This document shows, one piece after another, positions 17,110 through 27,012 of a stretch of 42,369 nt of DNA; the stretch's first letter is position 1; each line of letters begins with the position of its first letter. Location of the stretch: assembly GCF_000444135.1 (NCBI RefSeq), contig NZ_ATDK01000322.1, positions 1-42,369 of the forward strand, given 5' to 3'. The position numbers were made by a program, and so were the translations under genes. The notes under the pieces were generated by a model that was not told where the DNA came from, ran no database searches, and saw nothing but the letters and a program-made list of their open reading frames with translations. Source of the DNA: Pseudomonas avellanae BPIC 631 (lineage in GTDB: Bacteria > Pseudomonadota > Gammaproteobacteria > Pseudomonadales > Pseudomonadaceae).

Positions 17110-18579
17110 TCAGCGCTTGTCGCGGCGCTTTTTGTCGGCTTTTTTGTGGTGCGACATCATTCGACGCTTCTTGTTGACCTGACGGTCAGTCAGCGTGTTC
17201 TTGTTGCCTTCATACGGGTTCTCGCCACCCTTGAACTCGATGCGGATCGGCGTACCGACCAGCTTGAGCACACGGCGATAGGTGTTTTCAAGGTAACGGA
17301 CGTAAGACTTGGGTACTTTCTCGACCTGGTTACCGTGAATCACGATCAACGGCGGGTTGGCGCCGCCCAGGTGAGCGTAGCGCAGCTTGATGCGGCGGCT
17401 GCCGACCATCGGTGGTGCGTGCTCGCTGACCGCATCTTCCAGAATCTGGGTCAGGCGGCTGGTAGGCCAGCGCGTTACCGCAGACTTGAACGAGTTCTGT
17501 ACCGACTGATACAGGTTACCCACACCCGTGCCATGCAAGGCCGAGATGAAGTGGATATCCGCGAAATCAACGAAGAACAACCGGCGTTCCAGCTCGATTT
17601 TCACAAAGTCACGTTCGCCCGGCGTCATGCCATCCCACTTGTTCAGTGCGATGACCAGTGCACGCCCTGCTTCAAGTGCGTAGCCCAGCAGGTTGAGGTC
17701 GTGGTCGACCACACCTTCACGGGCGTCCATCACGAAGATCACCACGTTGGCGTCCTTGATGGCCTGCAGCGTCTTGACCACGGAGAACTTTTCTACTTCT
17801 TCGTGGATCTTGCCGCGCTTGCGCACACCGGCGGTGTCGATCAGCGTGTACTTCTCTTCGTTACGCTCGAAGGGAATGTAGATACTGTCGCGAGTGGTGC
17901 CGGGCTCGTCATAGACGATAACCCGGTCTTCACCGAGCATGCGGTTGACCAGCGTCGATTTGCCGACGTTCGGGCGGCCGATGATGGCGATCTTGATGCC
18001 GTCTTTTTCGCTCGGGCCGGGAATGCGCTTGGCTTCCTGACCTTCGGCAACTTCCTCGACTTCACCTTCTTCGAGCTCGTCCTCGTCCTTGGGGAATTCG
18101 CGCAGGGCGATTTCGAGCATCTGCGAGATGCCGCGACCGTGGGCACCGGCCACCGGAATGGCATCGCCCAGACCCATCGGGCTGAACTCGGCACGCGCCA
18201 GGTTCTCATCGATGTTGTCGATCTTGTTGGCAACCACGTAGGAACGCTTGTTGCGCTTGCGCAGGTGCTCACCAATCATCTGATCAGCGGCGGTATAGCC
18301 CGCACGGGCGTCCACCAGAAACAGCACCACATCGGCTTCTTCAATGGCAAGCAGCGACTGCTCGGCCATTTTTTCGTCCATGCCATGCTCGTCACCGGAA
18401 ATACCGCCGGTGTCGATCAGAATATAGGAGCGCCCTTGCCACTTCGCCTCTCCGTATTGGCGATCACGGGTAAGACCGGACAGATCGCCGACAATAGCGT
18501 CGCGGGTCCTGGTCAGGCGGTTGAACATGGTGGACTTGCCGACGTTCGGTCGACCCACCAGGGCGATTACGGGAACCAT
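17110..18579 (-). CDS. der: Ribosome biogenesis GTPase Der (EngA)
   Basis: Der is an essential GTPase with two tandem G domains that assists 50S ribosomal subunit maturation. GRPNVGKS occurs twice (residues 8-15 and again near 200), with DTGG and DTAG G3 motifs, ANKID and ALNKWD G4 motifs, an acidic linker ([14 protein letters not shown]), and a KH-like C-terminus ending in a lysine-rich tail. The ATG at 18579 ([11 protein letters not shown], 489 residues) follows GGAG; a GTG at 18591 is open but the GGAG would then lie inside the gene. It is the last gene of the hisS-yfgM-bamB-der run. Confidence 0.96.
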   Translation of the reverse strand: MVPVIALVGRPNVGKSTMFNRLTRTRDAIVGDLSGLTRDRQYGEAKWQGRSYILIDTGGISGDEHGMDEKMAEQSLLAIEEADVVLFLVDARAGYTAADQMIGEHLRKRNKRSYVVANKIDNIDENLARAEFSPMGLGDAIPVAGAHGRGISQMLEIALREFPKDEDELEEGEVEEVAEGQEAKRIPGPSEKDGIKIAIIGRPNVGKSTLVNRMLGEDRVIVYDEPGTTRDSIYIPFERNEEKYTLIDTAGVRKRGKIHEEVEKFSVVKTLQAIKDANVVIFVMDAREGVVDHDLNLLGYALEAGRALVIALNKWDGMTPGERDFVKIELERRLFFVDFADIHFISALHGTGVGNLYQSVQNSFKSAVTRWPTSRLTQILEDAVSEHAPPMVGSRRIKLRYAHLGGANPPLIVIHGNQVEKVPKSYVRYLENTYRRVLKLVGTPIRIEFKGGENPYEGNKNTLTDRQVNKKRRMMSHHKKADKKRRDKR

Positions 18580-18610
18580 TAGGCTCTCCACTTCGTTATT
18601 TCAGAAAATA

Positions 18611-18633
18611 CAAAAGCCGCTGCAGGGCAGCGG
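18611..18633 (-). terminator. Terminator-like hairpin between bamB and der
   Basis: On the minus strand GCCGCTGC-CCT-GCAGCGGC is followed by TTTTG. It lies in the 137-bp bamB-der spacer, so der may have its own promoter or depend on read-through. Confidence 0.6.
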
Positions 18634-18686
18634 CCGGAGTTCGGAGCGGTGCACAAAGACACCGCAGCCTTGCCTGAGCAAGGGCA

Positions 18687-18707
18687 CCCGGGGCCAGCAG
18701 CCCCGGG
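18687..18707. repeat. GC-rich perfect stem-loop just after bamB
   Basis: CCCGGGGC (18687-18694) and GCCCCGGG (18700-18707) flank a 5-base loop. It lies 10 bp past the bamB stop; it may stabilise the transcript 3' end. Confidence 0.45.
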
Positions 18708-18716
18708 CATGGACAC

Positions 18717-19871
18717 TTATTGCTTGATGGACAGGGCTTCCAGTTTGCCGCTGTTGCCATACACGTAAATCATGTCCCCAACCACCAGCGGACGAGCACG
18801 CAGGCCGTCGCTGTCAATGCGCTCGCGACCGACAAAACGACCGTCGACCTGGCTCAACAGGTGAAGGTAGCCTTCCATGTCACCCACTGCTACATAGCTT
18901 GAATACACTTCCGGCGCGCCCAGTTGGCGGCGAGCCAGCGATTCGTTGCTCCACAGCGCAGAGGACGAACGCTCGTCGATGCCTTCGACCGTGCCGGAAG
19001 CCAGGGTTGCGTAAACACTGCCAAAGCCCTGGGCAACGCCCGAGTAGCTTGAAGCATCACGCTGCCAGAGCACACGACCGCTTTCCAGTTCCAGGCCGGC
19101 AACGCGACCCTGATAGGTAGCGACATACAGTGTACCGCCGGACAGCAGCAGGCCACCGTCGATATCGACCACGCGGTCCAGTTCCGAGCGACCTTTAGGG
19201 ATCGCTACGCGCTGTTCCCAGATCGGCACGCCGTTGGAAATATCCAGCGCGACGACCTTGCCGGTCGACAGACCCGCTACAGCGAGGCGGTTGGTGGCCA
19301 GTGGAGCGCCAGTGCCGCGCAGGGTCAGTACCGCTGGCGTGCTTTCGTAGATCCAGAGCTGGGAGCCGGTGGAGGCGTCGAAGCCGACAATACGGTCATC
19401 CTGAGTCTGAACCACAACCACGGAACCGTTGGTGGCAGGCGGAGCCAGCACTTCACTGGTCACGCGGGCGCGCCATTTCTCTTCGCCGGTGGAGGCGTCC
19501 ATGGCGACCACTTCACCCTTGAGGGTGCCGATCATCACCAGGCCGTAACCCACGCCCACAGCGCCGGAAACCGGAAGATCGAGATCTTTCTTCCAGATCA
19601 CGTCACCGGTCAGACGATCCAGCGAAAAGACTTCGCCCGTGACGTCAGCCGCATAAATACGGTCGCCATCAATGGCCGGCACCATCATGTTGTAGGTCTT
19701 GCCCTGGCCGTCACCAATCGAGCGGCTCCACTGCTTGTGCAGAACCACTTCTTCTTTGAAGTCGGTCAGCTCGGCCGGAGGCAATTCCTTTTTGCTGTTG
19801 CTGCTGCAACCCGCGGCCAGAATGGCCAGAGCCAGCAATGCTGCATGTTTCCAACGAATCACGTCACGCAT
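18717..19871 (-). CDS. bamB: Outer membrane protein assembly factor BamB (lipoprotein)
   Basis: BamB is a periplasmic lipoprotein of the Bam complex that inserts beta-barrel proteins into the outer membrane. The 384-residue precursor has a lipobox LAAGC with acylated Cys22, then repeated blades of a PQQ-type eight-bladed propeller (GEVFSLDRLTGDVIWKKDL, GKVVALDISNGVPIWEQRV and similar). It overlaps the upstream yfgM gene by 8 bp, so the two are translationally coupled. Confidence 0.95.
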   Translation of the reverse strand: MRDVIRWKHAALLALAILAAGCSSNSKKELPPAELTDFKEEVVLHKQWSRSIGDGQGKTYNMMVPAIDGDRIYAADVTGEVFSLDRLTGDVIWKKDLDLPVSGAVGVGYGLVMIGTLKGEVVAMDASTGEEKWRARVTSEVLAPPATNGSVVVVQTQDDRIVGFDASTGSQLWIYESTPAVLTLRGTGAPLATNRLAVAGLSTGKVVALDISNGVPIWEQRVAIPKGRSELDRVVDIDGGLLLSGGTLYVATYQGRVAGLELESGRVLWQRDASSYSGVAQGFGSVYATLASGTVEGIDERSSSALWSNESLARRQLGAPEVYSSYVAVGDMEGYLHLLSQVDGRFVGRERIDSDGLRARPLVVGDMIYVYGNSGKLEALSIKQ

Positions 19872-20505
19872 CCCCTTTCGCCAGATCGTCGAGCTTCATT
19901 TGCAGGCCGCCTACCGCTGCGTCTTCGGACAGCGCAGATTTGGCCTTTTGGTATGCAGCATGTGCCTCGTCGGTACGACCCAACTGCTCCAGCAGGTCAC
20001 CCTTGAGTTCTTCACGACTGGCGAGGAATGCCTTGTCGGCATCGCCGGCGAGCAGTTTCAGCGCGTCATCGGTCTTGTTCTGCGCAGCCAGCACGCGAGC
20101 CAGACGCTGACGGGCGATTTCACCCAGCGTGTCGTTGGCAGGCTTGTCGGCCACAGCTTTAAGCTCGGCAGCAGCGTCGTCCAGCTTGCCGGCATCGACC
20201 GCCACCTTGGCGACGAACAGGCTACCGAACTGTGCGTAGGTAGTGCCACCGAATTCGCTCTTCAGTTTGCCGGATATCTCGGCAACACGCGCGGTGTCGG
20301 CCTGACCACTCGGCGTCAATGCGGTTTCCAGCAGTTGCTGATAAAGCATCGAGGCGCCCTGCGACTGGCTGGCTTGATACCTGTGCCAGAACTGCCAACC
20401 CAAGACCACGACCAGTGCCAGCAAGCCACCGGTCAGCAAAGGTTTGCCGTTGCGCTGCCACCAGTCCTTCATTACCGCCAGCTCTTCATCTTCGGTACCC
20501 GACAC
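19864..20505 (-). CDS. yfgM: YfgM-family inner-membrane TPR protein (SecYEG/BamB-associated ancillary factor)
   Basis: The 213-residue protein has a cytosolic N-terminus, one transmembrane helix (about 20-40, after DWWQRNGKPLLTGG), and a periplasmic tetratricopeptide-like region (TPR_21). YfgM in E. coli binds the Sec translocon and periplasmic chaperones. I chose the GTG at 20505 because AGGAG lies upstream; the frame is open to 20547 but that part overlaps hisS. It lies between hisS and bamB, the usual Pseudomonas order. Confidence 0.88.
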   Translation of the reverse strand: MSGTEDEELAVMKDWWQRNGKPLLTGGLLALVVVLGWQFWHRYQASQSQGASMLYQQLLETALTPSGQADTARVAEISGKLKSEFGGTTYAQFGSLFVAKVAVDAGKLDDAAAELKAVADKPANDTLGEIARQRLARVLAAQNKTDDALKLLAGDADKAFLASREELKGDLLEQLGRTDEAHAAYQKAKSALSEDAAVGGLQMKLDDLAKGDA

Positions 20506-20543
20506 CCCAATACTCCTATTCGCTAAACGGCTGTTAATCAGCT

Positions 20544-21833
20544 TCAACCCTGCACAACGCAGGAGGCCAGGTGCTCTGACAGAGCGTCCCAGGCAATATT
20601 TTGTTGTTCACCCTGACCACGCAGGGGTTTGACACCTATGATCTTCGCAGCAAGTTCTTCTTCACCGAGGATCAGCGCGTACAGCGCGCCGCTCTTGTCA
20701 GCCTTCTTGAACTGGCTCTTGAAGCTGCCAGCACCCGCGTTGACCTGCAGGCGCAGGTTGGGCAACTGATCACGGACCTGTTCGGTCAGCGCCAACGCAG
20801 CCAATTCGGCCGCTTCGCCGAAGGCGCACAGGTAGACATCGACCTGACGGCCAATTTCTTCGGGAACCTGTTCAAGGGTTTCAAGCAGCAATACCAGACG
20901 CTCGATGCCCATTGCAAAACCGACGCCGGCAGTGGGCTTGCCGCCCATCTGCTCGACCAGACCGTCGTAGCGACCCCCCGCGCAGACCGTACCCTGAGCA
21001 CCCAGTTGATCGGTGACCCATTCGAAAACGGTCTTGCTGTAGTAATCCAGCCCGCGTACCAGCTTGGGGTTGATGACATACGGAATGCCGGCAGCGTCCA
21101 GACGGGCCTTGAGGCCTTCGAAGTGGATGCGCGACTCGTCATCCAGGTAATCCGCCAGCTTGGGCGCATCAACCAGCACAGCCTGGGTTTCAGGGTGCTT
21201 GGTGTCCAGTACGCGCAGCGGATTGGTTTTCAGACGACGCTGGCTATCTTCATCCAGTTGATCAAGATGGGCCGAAAGAAACTCGACCAGCGCATCGCGG
21301 TAACGCGCACGCGCATCGCTGGTGCCCAGGCTGTTCAGCTCAAGCTTGACCGCATTGCGAATGCCCAGCATGCCCCACAGGCGCCAGGTCATGACGATCA
21401 GTTCGGCATCGATGTCCGGACCGTCAAGATTGAAAACCTCGACACCAATCTGGTGAAACTGGCGATAGCGGCCTTTCTGTGGACGCTCGTGGCGAAACAT
21501 CGGCCCGATGTACCACAGTTTCTGAACCTGACAGCCACCGGTGATACCGTGTTCAAGAACCGCACGCACACAGGCGGCAGTGCCTTCCGGGCGCAGGGTC
21601 AGAGAGTCGCCGTTACGGTCGGCGAAGGTGTACATCTCTTTTTCGACGATATCGGTCACTTCGCCGATAGAGCGCTTGAACAAGTCGGTAAATTCGACGA
21701 TAGGCATACGAATCTGCCGGTAACCGTAGTTATCCAGCAAACGCGAAACAGTGCCTTCAAAGTGACGCCACAGTGGCGTCTGCTCGGGCAAAATGTCGTT
21801 CATGCCACGAATGGCTTGTAGAGACTTACTCAC
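20544..21833 (-). CDS. hisS: Histidyl-tRNA synthetase
   Basis: HisS is a class II aminoacyl-tRNA synthetase charging tRNA-His. The 429-residue length is usual. Class II motif 2 is seen at [18 protein letters not shown], the histidine motif LVRGLDYY, motif 3 at [11 protein letters not shown], and a C-terminal anticodon-binding domain. The start [13 protein letters not shown] is typical. It follows ispG by 22 bp in one transcription unit. Confidence 0.97.
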   Translation of the reverse strand: MSKSLQAIRGMNDILPEQTPLWRHFEGTVSRLLDNYGYRQIRMPIVEFTDLFKRSIGEVTDIVEKEMYTFADRNGDSLTLRPEGTAACVRAVLEHGITGGCQVQKLWYIGPMFRHERPQKGRYRQFHQIGVEVFNLDGPDIDAELIVMTWRLWGMLGIRNAVKLELNSLGTSDARARYRDALVEFLSAHLDQLDEDSQRRLKTNPLRVLDTKHPETQAVLVDAPKLADYLDDESRIHFEGLKARLDAAGIPYVINPKLVRGLDYYSKTVFEWVTDQLGAQGTVCAGGRYDGLVEQMGGKPTAGVGFAMGIERLVLLLETLEQVPEEIGRQVDVYLCAFGEAAELAALALTEQVRDQLPNLRLQVNAGAGSFKSQFKKADKSGALYALILGEEELAAKIIGVKPLRGQGEQQNIAWDALSEHLASCVVQG

Positions 21834-21855
21834 AGAAAATCCTTAGCAATCCTGG

Positions 21856-22965
21856 TTAGCCGCGCACGATGACCGAGGCGTCGGCTGCGGTCTTTTCGGC
21901 CGCTTTCTCGCGGATCAAGCGTTCAAGCTCATCCACGAGATTGTCATTGGTCAGTTTCTGCGCGGGCTTGCCGTCGATGTAGATCAGGTTCGGCGTACCG
22001 CCCGTGAGGCCGATATGCGCCTCCTTGGCTTCGCCAGGACCGTTGACCACACAACCGATCACCGCGACATCGAGTGGCACCAGCAAATCTTCGAGGCGAC
22101 CTTCCAGCTCGTTCATGGTCTTGACCACATCGAAGTTCTGCCGCGAGCAGCTCGGGCAGGCGATGAAGTTGATCCCACGGGAGCGAAGGCGCAACGATTT
22201 GAGAATGTCGTACCCGACTTTCACCTCTTCGACCGGGTCAGCGGCCAGCGAGATGCGGATAGTATCGCCAATCCCCTCGGCAAGCAGCATACCCAGACCG
22301 ACAGCAGATTTCACGGTGCCTGAACGCAAGCCACCGGCTTCTGTGATTCCCAGGTGCAGCGGCTGGATAATCTGTTTGGCCAGCAGGCGATAAGCAGCGA
22401 CCGCCATGAACACATCGGAGGCCTTGACGCTGACCTTGAAGTCCTTGAAGTTCAGGCGCTCAAGGTGCTCGACATGACGCAGCGCCGACTCTACCAACGC
22501 CTCTGGCGTGGGCTCGCCATACTTCTTCTGCAGGTCTTTTTCCAGCGAACCGGCGTTGACGCCGATACGGATCGGAATGCCGCGATCACGCGCCGCATCG
22601 ACAACGGCGCGCACGCGGTCCTCACGACCGATGTTGCCGGGGTTGATACGCAGACAATCGACACCCAGCTCCGCCACGCGCAACGCGATGCGGTAATCGA
22701 AATGGATATCGGCGACCAGCGGCACCTTGACCAGTTGCTTGATGCGACCGAAAGCCTCGGCAGCGTCCATGTCCGGTACGGAAATACGCACGATATCGAC
22801 ACCGGCCGCTTCCAGACGATTGATCTGCGCAACAGTGGCCGCCACATCATTGGTGTCGCTGTTGGTCATGCTCTGTACGGCAATCGGCGCGTCACCGCCG
22901 ACCGGTACAGAACCGACCCATATTTTTCGGGATTCGCGACGTTTGATCGGAGATTCGCCGTGCAT
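21856..22965 (-). CDS. ispG: 4-hydroxy-3-methylbut-2-en-1-yl diphosphate synthase
   Basis: IspG (GcpE) carries out the penultimate step of the MEP isoprenoid pathway using a [4Fe-4S] cluster. The 369-residue bacterial short form has the cluster ligands Cys270, Cys273 (ACPSC) and Cys305 (GCVVNGPGE). Its iron-sulfur need fits with the isc cluster nearby, though that is not evidence of co-regulation. It lies just downstream of rodZ. Confidence 0.97.
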   Translation of the reverse strand: MHGESPIKRRESRKIWVGSVPVGGDAPIAVQSMTNSDTNDVAATVAQINRLEAAGVDIVRISVPDMDAAEAFGRIKQLVKVPLVADIHFDYRIALRVAELGVDCLRINPGNIGREDRVRAVVDAARDRGIPIRIGVNAGSLEKDLQKKYGEPTPEALVESALRHVEHLERLNFKDFKVSVKASDVFMAVAAYRLLAKQIIQPLHLGITEAGGLRSGTVKSAVGLGMLLAEGIGDTIRISLAADPVEEVKVGYDILKSLRLRSRGINFIACPSCSRQNFDVVKTMNELEGRLEDLLVPLDVAVIGCVVNGPGEAKEAHIGLTGGTPNLIYIDGKPAQKLTNDNLVDELERLIREKAAEKTAADASVIVRG

Positions 22966-22968
22966 GAC

Positions 22969-23964
22969 TTATTGCCCTAGCTTCAGGCGAGCAGTCTCGC
23001 CGCTGGTGAAAGGTGCCACGTCTACCGCCTGACCGTTATAGCTGACCTGCGCACCGCGCGCGAAGCCCAGACGCAGGGTCAAAGGTGGCTTGCCGCTGAC
23101 GTCGAGGGTCTCGCCCTTGCGCTTGAGGCCGCTGACCAGCACCTTGCCGTTTCCGTCAGTGACCTGGGTCCAGCAATCGGCGACGAACTGCACGCTGACC
23201 TGACCCGCACCGGCCATGACAGGCGCGGGTTGCTCGGCAGGGGTTGTCGGCATGGACGGCACGTTGGGCGAGGCCACTGGCGCTTGTGTGGTGCTTGCAG
23301 GCGGCGTCGCCACGGCAGGGGCTTGCGCCTGAGCAGCAGCGTGACCGGCAGCAGGAGCAGCAGGAGCAGCGCTTGGCGCCTCACTGGCAGGTGCACCGGC
23401 GTTCAGCGGTAACGAGGTCTGACCTGCGGGCGGGGCTTCAACCACGGCAGGCTCTTCCGGTTCGTCGAGCGGGTGGATCTGGGTGGTGCCGTCGGCGCTC
23501 TCGACCTCGACGTGTTCCATGTTCAGCCCGGACTGATCCTTGCCGCGCAAGGAAGCCTGATCCTGCCACCAGACAAACCCGCCACCGACCAGTATCACCA
23601 GCAATAACAGGCTGACGATACGCAAAATGTTGTGTGACAGCCTGACAGGCTCTTCGATACGGCCCAGGGCGTGAACAGAGCTGCCCTTGCCGTCGGTGCC
23701 GGTGAACTGATCGAACTGTTCGACCAGTGCGGTTTGATCAAGGCCAAGCAGTTTGGCGTAGGCACGCACATAGCCCCGGGCAAACGTATGCCCAGGCAGC
23801 TTTTCAAAATTACCGTTCTCCAGATTGCTCAGGGAGGTCACGGTGAGGTTCAGCCTCAAAGCCACATCTGGCAGCGACCAGCTCCTGCTCTCGCGGGCCT
23901 GGCGCAATGTTTCTCCAGGGTTCACGCGGGTGGTTGCTACAACTTCGGGATGCGCCGCTTTCAT
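22969..23964 (-). CDS. rodZ: RodZ-like cytoskeletal membrane protein
   Basis: RodZ links MreB filaments to the cell envelope and supports rod shape. The 331-residue protein has an N-terminal helix-turn-helix domain (about 15-80, WSLPDVALRLNLTVTSLSNLENG), a transmembrane helix (about 112-134, RIVSLLLLVILVGGGFVWW), a Pro/Ala-rich linker, and a C-terminal DUF4115 beta domain. The ATG at 23964 overlaps the pilF stop, giving translational coupling; an extra ATG lies at 23967. Confidence 0.9.
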   Translation of the reverse strand: MKAAHPEVVATTRVNPGETLRQARESRSWSLPDVALRLNLTVTSLSNLENGNFEKLPGHTFARGYVRAYAKLLGLDQTALVEQFDQFTGTDGKGSSVHALGRIEEPVRLSHNILRIVSLLLLVILVGGGFVWWQDQASLRGKDQSGLNMEHVEVESADGTTQIHPLDEPEEPAVVEAPPAGQTSLPLNAGAPASEAPSAAPAAPAAGHAAAQAQAPAVATPPASTTQAPVASPNVPSMPTTPAEQPAPVMAGAGQVSVQFVADCWTQVTDGNGKVLVSGLKRKGETLDVSGKPPLTLRLGFARGAQVSYNGQAVDVAPFTSGETARLKLGQ

Positions 23965-24722
23965 CATTGCTCCGACAGGTATTGCTGATATTCCGGCGTA
24001 CCGGGATAGAGTCTTTTCAATTGCAGGCCATAGCTGGCTGCCTTGTTGCGGTCATCGTAGACCTTCGCCAAACGTGTGCCGAGCAATAGACTACGTGCAT
24101 TTTGCTCACTGAGTTGGCTAAAACGGTCGTAATAATCACGCGCGGGCACATATTGCCTGTCTTCGTAATACAACTGAGCCATTTCCAGTAACGAACGCGG
24201 CTGTTGACGATCCAGACGCAGCGCCTTGGTGAATTGCTCGCGGGCCTGCTCACGATTGCCCAGCTTGAGCGAGGTCATGCCCAGACTTTCAAAGACTCGT
24301 GACCGCTCAGGATACAGGTTGTCGGCAGCGGCCTGCTCAAACCGCTCGTAAGCTTCCTGGTAACGCTTTTGCTCAAACAGAAAGCTGCCGTAATTATTGA
24401 CGATGCGTGTTTCGTTGTTACTGGAAGCCAGTGCCTTGCGAAAGTATTGCTCGGCCAGTTGCGGCTCCATTTCGGTCTGAAACACCAGCGCCAGCGCAGC
24501 ATTGGCCTGCGCATCTGAACTGTCGAGCTCAAGTGCCTTTTTCAGCGGAACCTTGGCGCGCTCGGTCTGACCCTGCTGAAAGTAGCCCAGCCCCAGTTGC
24601 ACGTAGGCCCTGCGCGCCTCTTCACGCCCCTGCGTCGTGGTCATCGGGTTGACGTTGCCCGTGGACACGCAACCCGTCAACAACACGACAGCACATAGCA
24701 GCAACGAGGCACGCACAGACAT
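23964..24722 (-). CDS. pilF: Type IV pilus biogenesis lipoprotein PilF (PilW)
   Basis: PilF is the outer-membrane pilotin that carries the PilQ secretin to the outer membrane. The 252-residue precursor has a lipobox LLTGC (Cys18) and about six tetratricopeptide repeats (for example GLGYFQQGQTERAKVPLKKALELD). It sits between rlmN and rodZ, the usual Pseudomonas order rlmN-pilF-rodZ-ispG-hisS. Confidence 0.93.
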   Translation of the reverse strand: MSVRASLLLCAVVLLTGCVSTGNVNPMTTTQGREEARRAYVQLGLGYFQQGQTERAKVPLKKALELDSSDAQANAALALVFQTEMEPQLAEQYFRKALASSNNETRIVNNYGSFLFEQKRYQEAYERFEQAAADNLYPERSRVFESLGMTSLKLGNREQAREQFTKALRLDRQQPRSLLEMAQLYYEDRQYVPARDYYDRFSQLSEQNARSLLLGTRLAKVYDDRNKAASYGLQLKRLYPGTPEYQQYLSEQ

Positions 24723-24748
24723 GGAGTCTCTCTTGGTCAGGTTCGCAG

Positions 24749-25897
24749 TCAGGTTCGAGTGCCTGCAGCCGGCGCCGTATCGGCGTCGGCGCTCAACTCA
24801 CGCACAGCAATGTAGCGTTCACTACGGCGCGTGCGATCCATCACCTGCCCGACCAGTTGGCCGCATGCAGCATCGATGTCTTCACCGCGCGTGGTGCGCA
24901 CAGTGACGTTATAACCGGCCTGATGCAACAGGTCCTGAAAACGACGGATTGCGTTGTTGCTTGGGCGCTCGTAACCGGAGTGCGGAAACGGGTTGAACGG
25001 GATCAGGTTGATCTTGCAAGGTGTGTCCTTGAGCAGCTCGATCATCTCGACCGCGTGCTCGACCTTGTCGTTGATGTCCTTGAGCATGGTGTACTCAATG
25101 GTGAGCACACGTTTTTCGCCAAGACTGGACATGTAGCGACGGCAGGACTCGAGAAGCATCTGCAACGGGTATTTCTTGTTGATCGGCACCAACTGGTTGC
25201 GCAGCGCGTCGTTTGGCGCGTGCAGCGACAGGGCCAGCGAGACGTCGATGTGCTTGGAAAGCTCGTCGATCATCGGCACCACACCGGAGGTGGACAACGT
25301 CACCCGGCGTTTGGAAATGCCATAACCCAGGTCATCCATCATCAGATGCATGGCGGCAATGACATTATCGAAGTTCAGCAGCGGCTCGCCCATGCCCATC
25401 ATCACCACGTTGGTGATGGCACGGTCGACGGTAGCCGGGACGCTGCCAAAGGATTTGTTGGCAATCCACACCTGGCCGATGACTTCGGCGGCGGTGAGGT
25501 TGCTGTTGAAGCCTTGCTTGCCGGTGGAGCAGAAACTGCAATCCAGGGCACAGCCCGCCTGGGACGAAACACACAAGGTGCCGCGCTTGCCCTGCGGAAT
25601 ATAGACGGTCTCGACACAGCTGCCGGACTCTACACGCACCACCCACTTGCGGGTGCCGTCGGTGGAGATGTCCTCGCTGACCACTTCAGGACCGCGAACT
25701 TCAGCGCAGGCCTTGAGCTTCTCGCGCAGGGCCTTGCTGACGTTCGTCATTGCGTCGAAATCATCGACGCCGAAGTGGTGAATCCACTTCATGACCTGAC
25801 CGGCACGGAAGCGCTTCTCCCCGATAGAGTCGAAGAATTTCTCCATTTCCTGTTGAGTCAGCCCCAGCAGGTTGGTTTTACCAGTCGATGCAATCAT
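24749..25897 (-). CDS. rlmN: Dual-specificity 23S rRNA/tRNA adenine-C2 methyltransferase RlmN
   Basis: RlmN is a radical SAM enzyme methylating A2503 of 23S rRNA and A37 of several tRNAs. The cluster motif C-x3-C-x2-C is at Cys116, Cys120 and Cys123 (GCALDCSFC). The mechanistic cysteine is expected in the C-terminal [14 protein letters not shown] segment. I place the start at the ATG at 25897 ([10 protein letters not shown], 382 residues), preceded by GAAGGGTG; the open frame reaches 25912. It follows ndk by 33 bp. Confidence 0.96.
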   Translation of the reverse strand: MIASTGKTNLLGLTQQEMEKFFDSIGEKRFRAGQVMKWIHHFGVDDFDAMTNVSKALREKLKACAEVRGPEVVSEDISTDGTRKWVVRVESGSCVETVYIPQGKRGTLCVSSQAGCALDCSFCSTGKQGFNSNLTAAEVIGQVWIANKSFGSVPATVDRAITNVVMMGMGEPLLNFDNVIAAMHLMMDDLGYGISKRRVTLSTSGVVPMIDELSKHIDVSLALSLHAPNDALRNQLVPINKKYPLQMLLESCRRYMSSLGEKRVLTIEYTMLKDINDKVEHAVEMIELLKDTPCKINLIPFNPFPHSGYERPSNNAIRRFQDLLHQAGYNVTVRTTRGEDIDAACGQLVGQVMDRTRRSERYIAVRELSADADTAPAAGTRT

Positions 25898-25930
25898 GAA
25901 TTCACCCTTCACTCGTCAGTCAAAAATGAC

Positions 25931-26356
25931 TTAGCGAGCGGTTACTTCGGTAGCTGCGAAGAAGTACGAGATTTCGCGAGCAGCGGCGGCTTCCGAATCG
26001 GAACCGTGAACAGCGTTGGCGTCGATGGAATCAGCGAAGTCAGCGCGGATGGTGCCGGCAGCAGCTTCTTTAGGGTTGGTAGCGCCCATCAGCTCACGGT
26101 TCAGAGCGATAGCGTTTTCGCCTTCCAGAACCTGAACGACAACCGGGCCGGAGATCATGAAAGCAACCAGGTCGCCGAAGAAACCACGAGCGCTGTGCTC
26201 AGCGTAGAAACCTTCAGCTTCGGCCTTGGACAGCTGCTTCAGCTTGGAAGCGACAACGCGCAGACCGGCTTTTTCGAAACGAGTGGTGATCTCGCCGATT
26301 ACGTTCTTTGCAACGGCGTCAGGCTTGATGATGGAGAAAGTACGTTGAACAGCCAT
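25931..26356 (-). CDS. ndk: Nucleoside diphosphate kinase
   Basis: Ndk balances nucleoside triphosphate pools by phosphate transfer through a phosphohistidine, here His117 (NAVHGSDS). The 141-residue length is usual. It lies downstream of the isc operon terminator. A TATAAT in that terminator's loop, about 50 bp upstream, could be its -10 element, and TCTGGAG precedes the ATG. Confidence 0.97.
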   Translation of the reverse strand: MAVQRTFSIIKPDAVAKNVIGEITTRFEKAGLRVVASKLKQLSKAEAEGFYAEHSARGFFGDLVAFMISGPVVVQVLEGENAIALNRELMGATNPKEAAAGTIRADFADSIDANAVHGSDSEAAAAREISYFFAATEVTAR

Positions 26357-26394
26357 GGTGAAACTCCAGAAACAGTGATTGAAGCGAAAAATTA

Positions 26395-26417
26395 AACCCG
26401 CGAATTATACGCGGGTT
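26395..26417 (-). terminator. isc operon terminator carrying a TATAAT in its loop (possible ndk promoter)
   Basis: The arms AACCCGCG (26395-26402) and CGCGGGTT (26410-26417) are perfect inverted copies; on the minus strand a T-rich stretch (TTTAATTTTT) follows. The seven-base loop spells TATAATT on the minus strand (TATAAT at 26404-26409), in the right place for the ndk -10 box, with a weak TTAGGC as possible -35 at 18 bp. Confidence 0.7.
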
Positions 26418-26452
26418 CTGGTGTATTGCCTAACGGCGTACGTTACTGAACG

Positions 26453-26653
26453 TCAATCCAGCTCTTCGATCCACAATGTCTGGATCGCTTCAAGGACTTT
26501 TTCCCCGCTGCGGTCCGGGTGGTCATCGAATTCAGGCAAGGCCATCACCAGGCCACGCAGCTTGGGGAAACTCACAGTGAGCGGATTTACTTCCGGGTGG
26601 CTTTCAGCCAGCTGGATAGCAATTTCCTGCACATCAACCCATTTGAGACTCAT
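26453..26653 (-). CDS. iscX: Iron-sulfur cluster assembly accessory protein IscX
   Basis: The 66-residue acidic protein starts MSLKWVDVQEIAIQLAES and ends in KVLEAIQTLWIEELD, the IscX (YfhJ) pattern. IscX binds IscS and iron and tunes cluster assembly. I chose the ATG at 26653 over an upstream codon at 26659 by family alignment. It is the last gene of the isc operon. Confidence 0.93.
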   Translation of the reverse strand: MSLKWVDVQEIAIQLAESHPEVNPLTVSFPKLRGLVMALPEFDDHPDRSGEKVLEAIQTLWIEELD

Positions 26654-26667
26654 GAGCAATCCTTGAA

Positions 26668-27009
26668 TCAGTGCGGCGCTTCGGCAGCATGGTTGAGCGA
26701 ATACTTGGGAATTTCGACGGTCAGGTCTTCCGTGCCGACAATTGCCTGACAGGATAGACGCGATTGCGCTTCCAGGCCCCAGGCTTTGTCGAGCATGTCC
26801 TCTTCCAGCTCGTCCGCTTCATTCAGCGAACTGAAACCTTCGCGAATGACGCAGTGACAGGTGGTGCAGGCACACACGCCACCACAGGCGCTTTCGATCT
26901 CGATGTGGTGCTCGTGGGCGATCTCGAGAATAGACGTACCGGGCTCCACTTCTACAACCAGCCCGTCCGGGCAATGCTCGGCGTGGGGCAGAAAAATCAC
27001 CTGCGGCAT
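26668..27009 (-). CDS. fdx: [2Fe-2S] ferredoxin of the Isc system
   Basis: This 113-residue adrenodoxin-type ferredoxin supplies electrons for cluster assembly on IscU. The ligands are Cys42, Cys48, Cys51 (ACGGVCACTTC) and Cys87. It begins just after hscA and lies 14 bp before iscX. Confidence 0.96.
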   Translation of the reverse strand: MPQVIFLPHAEHCPDGLVVEVEPGTSILEIAHEHHIEIESACGGVCACTTCHCVIREGFSSLNEADELEEDMLDKAWGLEAQSRLSCQAIVGTEDLTVEIPKYSLNHAAEAPH

Positions 27010-27012
27010 CAG

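Noticed and set aside
16915..18582. 555-codon plus-strand open frame antisense to der
   Set aside because: Shadow of der; its first part also runs through the aminotransferase start and a terminator.
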